In this document: positions 52,713 to 60,998 of the stretch, one piece after another
Layout of the letters: every line of letters begins with the position of its first letter
How positions within the stretch are numbered: position 1 is the first letter of the stretch
Assembly (NCBI GenBank): GCA_910575585.1
Contig: CAJTGF010000017.1
Coordinates: 1 to 64,000, forward strand
Origin: Clostridiaceae bacterium
GTDB taxonomy: Bacteria > Bacillota > Clostridia > Lachnospirales > Lachnospiraceae
Direction: 5' to 3'
DNA: 64,000 nucleotides
Translations under genes and position numbers: made by a program
Notes under the pieces: generated by a model
Told to the model about the DNA's origin: nothing
Databases searched by the model: none
Seen by the model: the letters and a program-made list of their open reading frames with translations, nothing else

Positions 52713-53938
52713 ATTTTTATCCCCTCCATCCATTCTTTTATCAACAGCAGATTGCAGAAAAGTATGCCAAAAAGAATACAGGTAAACGTCCTGAACGATG
52801 ATGCGTATATGGTTGCGGAAAATCCCATCAGTTCTCTCGTGCAGGCGGCAATAAAAAGCACTGTATACAATACCCCAAGCCGCATCCGATTTTCCACTGT
52901 CCGATACAAGCCGTAAACCGTAAACCCTATGATCATTACCGACAAAAACAATGTAATCCAGGGAGCCGGCCCGTTTTCCAACAGATCAATATCTGGCATT
53001 CCCCGGGAATATGGGAAAAACACGACAAAACGGTTATATCCCATAATTTTCACTGCCATCTCCAACAAAAGCGGAATCATACCGGCCCAGCATTTCTTTT
53101 TAAAAGACAGCATCCCCAGCAAAGTCACAAAAACCGTTATCAGATCCTGCCTTTGAAAGAACAACGCCGCCACCGTAGTCGTATATCCCCTGTAAATCTT
53201 CGTGGCCAGACTCCACTGGGCGTACTGGGGAAGCCACACTTCCATTTCTTTAACAGAGCCCATGCGCCCCATATGTCCCGGGGAAAAAAAGCTGATCCCA
53301 AAACAAAGAACCGACAGCAAAAACTCACCATGCAAAATCCCCGCAAACACTGGCTTTTTGCCTTTTCCCCATAACCTCCAATATATGTCCGCACAAAACA
53401 AAATCCCTGTCAGAGCAATCCCTGTCTGCTCATGATTGGTACTGTACATAGTCGCAAAAACAACACAGACTGCCTCCCATAACCTTACGCTACCCTCCTC
53501 ATATATGTTCTTTAAGCAAGAAAAAATAAGTATGATACCAAAAACAGGATACAGATAATTGGCTGAGGTTGCAATATAACCTGCGCTTATCATATAATCA
53601 AACGGAAACATAAGGAACATCATATAGCAGACTACATCCCACATTTTTTCTTCGCCAAGAAGGTATGCCGTCATTTTTGCCATCAATAGGTATATGACGG
53701 AATCGAATAATTTCCAAATTATAAGCGGCCCCTTTAAAAAAAGATACGCCAGAGAATCGGTAAAATATCTTCCATTTTCCTTCCACTGCCTGACAAAATA
53801 TTCAAAACAGGAAAGCCCCAGTTCAAGATTCACCGCATCGTCGCTGATAATATCCCACGGAATATGGATAGCGAAGATCAGAAAGAAGAAACCTGCATCA
53901 ATCCAAATTCTGCAGTTCCTTTTATTACCGTTCACCAT
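52709..53938 (-). CDS. polytopic membrane protein, DUF6056/GtrII-like
   Basis: 409 residues with about ten hydrophobic segments. Features include a short outside loop with SDDAVNLELG after the first segment and SFFSPGHMGRMGS in the middle, which resemble the DUF6056 family of predicted glycosyltransferases acting on lipid-linked sugars. It overlaps the GT61 gene by 7 bases, so both may act on the same glycan. The catalytic role is an inference. Confidence 0.7.
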   Translation of the reverse strand: MVNGNKRNCRIWIDAGFFFLIFAIHIPWDIISDDAVNLELGLSCFEYFVRQWKENGRYFTDSLAYLFLKGPLIIWKLFDSVIYLLMAKMTAYLLGEEKMWDVVCYMMFLMFPFDYMISAGYIATSANYLYPVFGIILIFSCLKNIYEEGSVRLWEAVCVVFATMYSTNHEQTGIALTGILFCADIYWRLWGKGKKPVFAGILHGEFLLSVLCFGISFFSPGHMGRMGSVKEMEVWLPQYAQWSLATKIYRGYTTTVAALFFQRQDLITVFVTLLGMLSFKKKCWAGMIPLLLEMAVKIMGYNRFVVFFPYSRGMPDIDLLENGPAPWITLFLSVMIIGFTVYGLYRTVENRMRLGVLYTVLFIAACTRELMGFSATIYASSFRTFTCILFGILFCNLLLIKEWMEGIKI

Positions 53939-55218
53939 TCCATAACTCCTTGTTTTTTGCCCAATCTGGTTCGCTTTGAACCTCTTATTCTTTGAAAACC
54001 GCGTCCCACAAAGATCAGAACCTTCATCGCCACCCGTTTAACCCTGGTCCAGCTGCTGGACCGGCTGAATTGATCCAGGCATGCCGCCGCTGTCTCACTG
54101 TAATACTCATAAGCCTTGGCGTTGGCGCCTCTCCCATAATTAAGGCCGTGGATCGCGTACATCTTAAAGTCCTTGAAACTTTCCCTCCAATACCTGCGGT
54201 CTTTTTTTCTAGTGTCTTTAAAGTAATCCATAAGCCTTCCGCTGACAAAATAATAAAACGGCCCCTCCCATGGACAACTGGCCGCAAACAGCGACAGCGT
54301 AGAATCAATATAAGTAATATTCAGATCGTGTACCTGGTCCAGCGTCAGCTGATATCCTGTCAAATAGTTGGCACGGGGAATCAAGATCACCTTCGCGTGG
54401 TCTCTTAAAAAGAGAATGTTATGGGAACAGGATCCAATAGTGGAAGCAAAGCTGTCACAGTTTATGAGAACATTCAGCTGTTCCTCCAAAGTCATCTTCT
54501 CAGGATACAGCACTTCGTACCCTTTTGACTGAAAATACCGTTCAAGCCGTTCCTCCCCAAACTGTTTGAAATGGGTATAATTTTTGTAGGAAAAGTAAAC
54601 CTTTTTATATGGAGTCTTTTTCCGATGCTCCTTGGCGTAATCTCTGATCCGGTCCATCATCTCCCGGTATTCAGAAGTAAAATACCGCGAATCGCCATCG
54701 GTTGTAAAAAAAGATTCATCCGGGAGTATGATGGTGTTATATCGAGTGATGCTGGTAACCGGCAAAAAATCATCGCAATCAAATCCAAGGATTTCCAACA
54801 GTTTCCGGCTGCTGTCTCCAAACTCAAAGGTTTCCATGGGAACAAATACTGGTTTACATCTGCTAAAAACATCCACGTAAAAAGATGACTTTAAAAACCA
54901 CAGCCGCCGGATATTGTCCGTGAGACAATGGCCCCAGATATCATGAAACATCCCCAGATAGATCACGGTTGAATCCGAATTTTTTTCAATTTTTTGGAAA
55001 TCATAACCGCATCCACAGCAATTGTGTAACGAGGTGCTGCCGATAAACCTTCCGCTTTCATCTAAGACTCCGCCGCCTGGTCCTTTGTCTGTTCTTTTGT
55101 AGGGTAAGATCACTCCGTTTTTTATTACTTGGTAACCTAATTCCTTTTTTGCTTCATAGTTTTTATGCAGACTTTCTCCGTAGTATTCTTTTTTATAGAG
55201 ATAATCGTAATTTGTCAT
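53932..55218 (-). CDS. GT61 (DUF563) family glycosyltransferase
   Basis: 428 residues. The core has the DUF563 features: IYLGMFHDIWGHCLTDNIRR, YKKVYFSYKNYTHFKQFGEERLE and FASTIGSCSHNILFLRD, which is the donor-binding C-terminal half. The C-terminus is basic (KRTRLGKKQG). No signal peptide. Bacterial GT61 enzymes decorate surface polysaccharides or glycoproteins. It is the only clear glycosyltransferase in the kinase cluster. Confidence 0.8.
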   Translation of the reverse strand: MTNYDYLYKKEYYGESLHKNYEAKKELGYQVIKNGVILPYKRTDKGPGGGVLDESGRFIGSTSLHNCCGCGYDFQKIEKNSDSTVIYLGMFHDIWGHCLTDNIRRLWFLKSSFYVDVFSRCKPVFVPMETFEFGDSSRKLLEILGFDCDDFLPVTSITRYNTIILPDESFFTTDGDSRYFTSEYREMMDRIRDYAKEHRKKTPYKKVYFSYKNYTHFKQFGEERLERYFQSKGYEVLYPEKMTLEEQLNVLINCDSFASTIGSCSHNILFLRDHAKVILIPRANYLTGYQLTLDQVHDLNITYIDSTLSLFAASCPWEGPFYYFVSGRLMDYFKDTRKKDRRYWRESFKDFKMYAIHGLNYGRGANAKAYEYYSETAAACLDQFSRSSSWTRVKRVAMKVLIFVGRGFQRIRGSKRTRLGKKQGVMEW

Positions 55219-55236
55219 AGGTAATCCTCTCCTGCC

Positions 55237-56784
55237 TTATTCCATGGATTCCACTTTCACAAGCGTGTATCCTATATAACTGTCAGGATTCTTTAAAAAA
55301 GTGGCAACTACGGTTTCTTCCGTATTAAGTTCCGGAACATTGTACTCAATCTTATAACGAATACGCAAAATTACATGTTCGTCCTCCGTCCGGCACTCCA
55401 ACAGCACAGAAGTCAGCCACTCCTCCCCATCGCCGCCAGGCATGCTGATTTGATCATCCTGAAATTCAAAGATTGTATCCTGTCTGATCCTATCTCGGTT
55501 CACCTTCGTTCCATACAGATCTTCTATTTTTTTGTAAACATCATCTTCATTGAACCACTTTCTTCCATACTCACCATATTCATATATGTCAAAAATCGGT
55601 TTATTATCCGGCCCGTCATCATACCCTTCCGTAGCCATATGCCACTCCACCAGATCGTGGATATCCGTATCATCAAACTCTGCAGTTATCATTTTCTGTT
55701 CTCTATAACTGCTAAAATCTACAATAGGAGCCACCGCCTCTATCATGATATCTGTCTGTCTCTGTTCGATCTCGCAAGAATATGAATACTCTGCCAAAGG
55801 TGTAAAAGATATGTCCTGGTGGGTATACTGGAACTGAAGCTGAAGTGCCTGTTCTTCTGCGATTGGAGTGTAGTTTTCTCTTTTGGGCTCTTTTGTTGTG
55901 TAAAACCAGGGATTAGCCTCATCATGCTCTCCATCGTAAATAACCGCTTCCAGAAAAGATAAATTTCCCTTTTCTCCGTCAAACGCATAAAAAGCATTTG
56001 TGGATACCTGGGCCCCTCCAGAACCTTCATTCGCTATTTTATAATCCGCGCATACATAGTACCTATTTCTCTCCCCGCTTTTCACAATAGGAACCGCTTC
56101 TTCATCCATTATGGTATACAGATCGAAAAACATTCCTTTATCACCGTCTGCTCCCGTCTCTCCTATCAGTAATTCCCTTACTCCATTGCCGTCTAAATCT
56201 ATGAACGCATATCCAATCTGGGATAAACCTTCATAATAAGAGCATAGATCACACAAACCTTCGTCCGACAACAGCTGTCTGTTCCAATGTTGTGAAACTG
56301 CCAGATAATATTTATCAAGAATCCCTTTATAAATGGCGTCTTCATCAATCACCACGTTATCTTCACCTTTCGTCATGATTTCCTCTGTCACTTCCGGGAG
56401 ATTTTCCTCTGTCGGCTTTATCATTTGCCGCTTACTTTCAAATCTTGCCTGCAGTTTTGCTATTCTCTCATCTTTTGTAATATCATACCCCTGTGCCAAA
56501 ATTGCTTCTGCCTTTTCATATTCATCAATGCCAGAATAAGCTTCCCCCAATTTCAAATAGGCTTCCGCCTGCTTTGGGTCGATTTCTATTGCTTTGCCAA
56601 AGGCGATAATCGCCTCTTGATAATTCTGTTCTGCCAAATATCGACTGCCTAAATCCATCTGTTTTGCGTATAGACTTTGGACATGTTGCTGTCTTGCCAA
56701 CTTTATAAAAGCAACGGAAAGAATTGCCGATACCACCAGGGCTGCCGCTATCACGATTATGTTTCTTATTTTCTTCTCCTTCAT
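55237..56784 (-). CDS. membrane-anchored TPR protein with FG-GAP-like outer domain
   Basis: About 515 residues from the ATG at 56784, just after the WG-gene stop. An N-terminal membrane anchor (IIVIAAALVVSAILSVAFI) is followed by two TPRs (YLAEQNYQEAIIAFGKAIEI, LKLGEAYSGIDEYEKAEAIL) and an outer domain with FIDLDGNGVRELLIGE, the pattern of secreted Firmicutes proteins with calcium-loop-like repeats. It faces outside. TPR type IAFGKAIEIDPK is nearly the same as in the WG lipoprotein, so the two are probably related by duplication. Confidence 0.78.
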   Translation of the reverse strand: MKEKKIRNIIVIAAALVVSAILSVAFIKLARQQHVQSLYAKQMDLGSRYLAEQNYQEAIIAFGKAIEIDPKQAEAYLKLGEAYSGIDEYEKAEAILAQGYDITKDERIAKLQARFESKRQMIKPTEENLPEVTEEIMTKGEDNVVIDEDAIYKGILDKYYLAVSQHWNRQLLSDEGLCDLCSYYEGLSQIGYAFIDLDGNGVRELLIGETGADGDKGMFFDLYTIMDEEAVPIVKSGERNRYYVCADYKIANEGSGGAQVSTNAFYAFDGEKGNLSFLEAVIYDGEHDEANPWFYTTKEPKRENYTPIAEEQALQLQFQYTHQDISFTPLAEYSYSCEIEQRQTDIMIEAVAPIVDFSSYREQKMITAEFDDTDIHDLVEWHMATEGYDDGPDNKPIFDIYEYGEYGRKWFNEDDVYKKIEDLYGTKVNRDRIRQDTIFEFQDDQISMPGGDGEEWLTSVLLECRTEDEHVILRIRYKIEYNVPELNTEETVVATFLKNPDSYIGYTLVKVESME

Positions 56785-56785
56785 C

Positions 56786-58546
56786 TTAGATACCATCCCT
56801 TTCCTCACACCGGTAAACATAAATATACGCGCCGTCGTCATAATAAAAATCCGTACCGTCGATCACAACAATACTGCTTCCTTCTTTCCCTTCCAACAGC
56901 ACCTGGCCATCCCAGTTATATACCTTATAATCAAGGACATAGTAGGTATCTGCCTCTGCAAGCTGGCCGCCTCCCATCATATAACTCCACTCATACCGCG
57001 CCTCTTCCGACAGTTCCACAGGCTCCGTTTTCTGGTTATTGAAATCAACCCAGTACTCTTCCCCGCCTAACCGTACTTTGACGGCTCCATCTCCTGCCCA
57101 GCTTGTCAAAACTTCATCATACATACACGGAATCCTTATGGTTCCTCTCCTGTCTGCATAGCCGTAAAGCCCTGTCTCTTTCTGCTTAACCGGAAAAAGC
57201 CCGTATTCATAACCGCTTGCAATCACCTCATATTCTTCTCCCAAAACATCATTGCCCTGATCATCGATCATCGTCCCTTTTCCCTCAAAAAAGACAATGG
57301 CTCTGCGATTTTTGTCCCCTGACTTCCCATTGAACGAAAACGCCTTATCATAAACGCATGGTATGACGAACTGGCCTGAAACATCCACATACCCGCATTT
57401 TCCGGTTTCTCTGTCCCTGACACAGTATAATCCATTCTCCGTTTCATCCCCCATAAAGTCATACCGCTCGTCCACAAGCCACTGTCCCTGTGTATTGATA
57501 AATCCCCATCCTTCATCTGATATCGAAAAAGCGGCTCCAGATTCAAACCCTTTCGTATTCTCGTATATACATGGAATCACAACCTCCCCCTTTGAATTCA
57601 TATATCCAAATAAAGACGAATCCCTGTCGCGCGCGCGGCATAGATCATGGAAAAATCCCCAATTAAGCTCATATCTGCTGTCTGCATCTAAAATCTGATT
57701 TCCATCCAGATCGTAAACCTTCTGCCCGTCAATATTTAATCCGGTATCTCCTACTTTGTTGGCATCTTCAGTTCCCCTCAAAACGGACCGTATCCTTCCG
57801 TCTTCATATAAAACCCCATGGTATTCCCCGTCCCCTTTATATCCGGCTTCCTCCCATTGGCTGTAATAAATTAAAATATAATAAGGCTCCTTATCCACGG
57901 TTATCTTTTTAATCTCAAAATGATCGTCTGCATCCATCTTTTTCAGGACATACAAAAGTTTTAATTCGTTCTTATTCTCCACAGCGTCCGCAGCATCGAT
58001 CTCCTCCATGTTTTCCACGATCTGGATCTTGCCATTCCACAGAGAATTTTCTTCTGCGCCAGATTGCTCTTCTGGATTAATGGAAGGATTTGCCACAGCC
58101 AGCTCTTCTATCCTCAAAATAAGATTTCCAACAGCCTCTTCCTCTCTTTTTTTCTGCAGCAGATCCATCAAAAACCAATACTCATCTGCCCACATGGACT
58201 CATCCTGTTCCATTCCCGCCAAAAGCAGATTGCCTAATACAAGATATGCCTTCGTATTCTCCTCATTCAGCTCCATAACCGCTCGGCAGTCCTCAATCCC
58301 CTTTTCCCACTGTTCCAAATCCCCAAAAGCCTCCGCCCGGCCAAGGTATGCCGGCTCGCACTTGGGATCAATTTCGATACATTTGGAAAACGCGATCAGA
58401 GCCTCTTCATATTCCCCATTTTCCAGATACCTCTGCCCAAGGTTTAAGTTTTCCTCTATACCGCTTTTATGGCTGCTGTTTTTGCAGCCGGCCAAAAAAA
58501 ACATTATGCTCATACAAACCCATACCAGTTTCCAGATTTGCCTCAT
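56786..58546 (-). CDS. TPR and WG-repeat lipoprotein
   Basis: 586 residues. The signal peptide ends in FLAGC. TPRs follow (LGQRYLENGEYEEALIAFSK, CIEIDPKCEPAYLGRAEAF), then a mixed region, then about five WG (KWG) beta repeats from residue about 320: GYMNSKGEVVIPCIYE, GFINTQGQWLVDERYD, GYVDVSGQFVIPCVYD, GYADRRGTIRIPCMYDE. WG repeats are protein-interaction modules of unknown ligand. It is displayed outside and could bind the TPR domains of the kinase or an external partner. Confidence 0.85.
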   Translation of the reverse strand: MRQIWKLVWVCMSIMFFLAGCKNSSHKSGIEENLNLGQRYLENGEYEEALIAFSKCIEIDPKCEPAYLGRAEAFGDLEQWEKGIEDCRAVMELNEENTKAYLVLGNLLLAGMEQDESMWADEYWFLMDLLQKKREEEAVGNLILRIEELAVANPSINPEEQSGAEENSLWNGKIQIVENMEEIDAADAVENKNELKLLYVLKKMDADDHFEIKKITVDKEPYYILIYYSQWEEAGYKGDGEYHGVLYEDGRIRSVLRGTEDANKVGDTGLNIDGQKVYDLDGNQILDADSRYELNWGFFHDLCRARDRDSSLFGYMNSKGEVVIPCIYENTKGFESGAAFSISDEGWGFINTQGQWLVDERYDFMGDETENGLYCVRDRETGKCGYVDVSGQFVIPCVYDKAFSFNGKSGDKNRRAIVFFEGKGTMIDDQGNDVLGEEYEVIASGYEYGLFPVKQKETGLYGYADRRGTIRIPCMYDEVLTSWAGDGAVKVRLGGEEYWVDFNNQKTEPVELSEEARYEWSYMMGGGQLAEADTYYVLDYKVYNWDGQVLLEGKEGSSIVVIDGTDFYYDDGAYIYVYRCEERDGI

Positions 58547-58558
58547 GCTCCCGCCCCT

Positions 58559-58741
58559 TTAGTATTTTTCTCTCATCTTCTGCTCGATCCTGTGCCTTCG
58601 CTTTCCTGCGGTCGCCAAAATCCAAACCATAGTTCCAACCGCCAGAATCAATACCCCTATCCCACCTAAAACCATCATCGCCCCCGGAGTCATGCCCAGG
58701 GGAAATAGTATTTTCCAGTCCATTCCCATTATCCCTTTCAT
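58559..58741 (-). CDS. 60-residue single-pass membrane protein
   Basis: The protein has one long hydrophobic segment (GAMMVLGGIGVLILAVGTMV) and a basic tail (GKRRHRIEQKMREK), so the C-terminus is likely inside. It is held tightly between the kinase and the WG gene (10 and 12 bases), and the ATG has a purine-rich site. A small regulator or partner of the kinase is possible. No family recognised. A start 6 codons later is also possible. Confidence 0.7.
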   Translation of the reverse strand: MKGIMGMDWKILFPLGMTPGAMMVLGGIGVLILAVGTMVWILATAGKRRHRIEQKMREKY

Positions 58742-58751
58742 TTTTGCTGTC

Positions 58752-60962
58752 TTACGGAAACCAGCCGCCCTCCTCCAGATCCTTTAACATGGTTTTCAGC
58801 ATCTGCATCTCTGTGTCTTCCTCCATGCCCTGTTTTTCACACAGTTCTTCCGCTTTTTTACACAGTTCTCTCATGTTCCCATAATCCCGCTCCTGGTTTT
58901 CCTTTTTCTGCTGAATATCAGCTTCCAGAAAAGCCAGACGCTTGTAGGCCCGATAATCTTCCGGATATTGCTGCGTTATCCGCAAAAGCATATCCTTTGC
59001 CTCTGTAATCCTGTCTGTCTGCTGATAAAGGACCGCAAGATTTTCCATAGTCTGACGGGTTGCGTATCCTTTCTCGTACAGCTGCGTGAATTTGTCCAAA
59101 GCCTTTTTATAATACTCCTGGGCATCTGCTCCCGGAATGTTTGCTTTCCTGGCATAGGCATCCGCCAGCTGCTGGGAAATATGTATGGAAACAGCTGTCC
59201 CAAAACGGTTCTCCGACTTTTCCAGAAGTTCAATCTCCTTATCCAGATAATCCGTTCCCAGCCTTTGGTATGCCTGAACACATAAAAGCGTTGCCCTCCT
59301 TGACAATTCCTCACTTTTTGCATAGCGGATCGAAGCCTCAAGACACGCTGCGGTCAGACTGTCCTCTCCTTTGGCATAAGCAATTTCCCCCTGCGCCATA
59401 TAGATGGAATCTTCTCCCAACCCCAGCGCGACCGCTGTATCCAAAGCATTTTCCGCTGCCTGGATATTTCCGGTCTTGGCAAGCGTTATGGCGTAATCCC
59501 GAAAATACAGACTATTTCCCTGGTTCCATTCCAGCGCCTTTTTAAAACAGCCCATTGCGTCGGCGTAATCCTCTTTTTCAAAATAGGAATTGCCCAGAAT
59601 GTAAAGGATGTTTCCCAGAAGCTGTTCCTCCTGCTTATCAGCGATTTCATAAGACGGATTATTCAGCGCGTCGCGGCCAAAGGCAATGGCTTCCTCATAA
59701 TTTCCCGAAGCATACAAACGCAGCGTTTCCTTCTCATAAGCCTCTATCCGCTTTGGAAAAAGACCCATGGCATCCTCCAGGACGCGTTTTGCCTCCTCAT
59801 ACTGGAACGCGTCAATAAGATTTCCTGCCTGCTCCACACGCCGGTTATACCCGGTAAACCGCTCCCATTCCATGGTCCGCCATCCCAGTCCCACAAGAAC
59901 CATACCTGCCGCCCAAAGCGCTGCTGCCAAAGCCTTTTGCATCCTGCATGTTCTTTTATAAACCACAAATTCCTTATCCAGCTCATATACATGCTTTAAG
60001 GCATATAGAAGCTCCTGGCCGTTGCGATACCGTTTCTTTGGATCCAGATCCATCATTTTTTCAATGATAGCGCAAAACCCCTGCCCGATCTTTAGCCCGA
60101 AGGTTTTCAGCGGCCGAATCTCTTCATAATCTTCTGCCGGTTTCACCCCCGTAAGCAGATGGTAAAGCGTAGCGCCCAGACTGTAGATATCAGACCGTTC
60201 ATCCACTCCGCTGCCGGCTATACTGGCTATGAGGCTTTTTGTCTGGGAGGCTGTGTTTCCTTTTTGATCATCGTTTCCATCAAAAACCGTTTCATCCGCC
60301 AAAACCGTTCTCGTTCTGTCATTGTCGCTGATTCCGCTGATCGCCGCTGTCGTTTCGCTGCCTTTCCATCCCTGTTCCTGATCCGGTTTTTTATAAGAAT
60401 TGATCCGTTTTCTGTAACTGGCAAGGTTAATGTGCTGTTCCGGCGGAGAGTATCCTCCGCTGATCCCTACGGAGGTCCGCCATCCATCGTCAAAAGCCAG
60501 AGAAATATTGAAATCAATGAGGGAGACATTGCCTTCCGGGGTCAGCATCACATTGGCCGGCTTAATATCGCTGTGAATGACGGCAGGTTTCTGGCTGTGA
60601 AGATAGCTCAACGCATCCGCAAGCTGCACAGCCCACTGATAGACCTTCCGGGAATCAAAAGCGCCGTGACTGCGTATTACCTTGTCCAGGGATTCCCCGG
60701 GAATATAGTCCATAACCGTGTAAATCTCGCCTTCCATTTCTAAAAAATCGTATACTTGGGGAAGATTGGTGTGTTTTAGTTTTTTTAAGATGTCTGCTTC
60801 TGCCCTTCCCTCCAAGACTCCTTTTACCTTTTCTTTGACCTGTTTTATCACTACATAGGTCTGCAGACGTTCATGGCGGGCTTTATAGACAATCCCACCG
60901 CCTCCCTGGCCAAGCCGTTCCAACACAACATAGGTATCATTTAAACGAGTTCCCTGTTCCAT
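58752..60962 (-). CDS. transmembrane Ser/Thr protein kinase with outer TPR domain
   Basis: 736 residues. PknB-like kinase: Gly-rich loop GQGGGGIVYKA (residues 18-28), Lys40 in VVIK, Glu55, catalytic loop HSDIKPANVM (130-139; HSD for HRD), metal loop DFN (150-152; Asn for Gly) and SPPEQ (172-176). A Ser/Thr/Asp-rich insertion of about 70 residues (180-250) lies before SDIYSLGATLY. One membrane segment follows at about 343-361, then about 350 outside residues with TPRs instead of the usual PASTA repeats. It would phosphorylate proteins in response to an outside ligand of the TPRs. The FHA protein upstream is the likely phospho-reader. Confidence 0.92.
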   Translation of the reverse strand: MEQGTRLNDTYVVLERLGQGGGGIVYKARHERLQTYVVIKQVKEKVKGVLEGRAEADILKKLKHTNLPQVYDFLEMEGEIYTVMDYIPGESLDKVIRSHGAFDSRKVYQWAVQLADALSYLHSQKPAVIHSDIKPANVMLTPEGNVSLIDFNISLAFDDGWRTSVGISGGYSPPEQHINLASYRKRINSYKKPDQEQGWKGSETTAAISGISDNDRTRTVLADETVFDGNDDQKGNTASQTKSLIASIAGSGVDERSDIYSLGATLYHLLTGVKPAEDYEEIRPLKTFGLKIGQGFCAIIEKMMDLDPKKRYRNGQELLYALKHVYELDKEFVVYKRTCRMQKALAAALWAAGMVLVGLGWRTMEWERFTGYNRRVEQAGNLIDAFQYEEAKRVLEDAMGLFPKRIEAYEKETLRLYASGNYEEAIAFGRDALNNPSYEIADKQEEQLLGNILYILGNSYFEKEDYADAMGCFKKALEWNQGNSLYFRDYAITLAKTGNIQAAENALDTAVALGLGEDSIYMAQGEIAYAKGEDSLTAACLEASIRYAKSEELSRRATLLCVQAYQRLGTDYLDKEIELLEKSENRFGTAVSIHISQQLADAYARKANIPGADAQEYYKKALDKFTQLYEKGYATRQTMENLAVLYQQTDRITEAKDMLLRITQQYPEDYRAYKRLAFLEADIQQKKENQERDYGNMRELCKKAEELCEKQGMEEDTEMQMLKTMLKDLEEGGWFP

Positions 60963-60998
60963 TGCTGTTTTATCCTTTTCTTTTTGCTGGCGGCTTAC

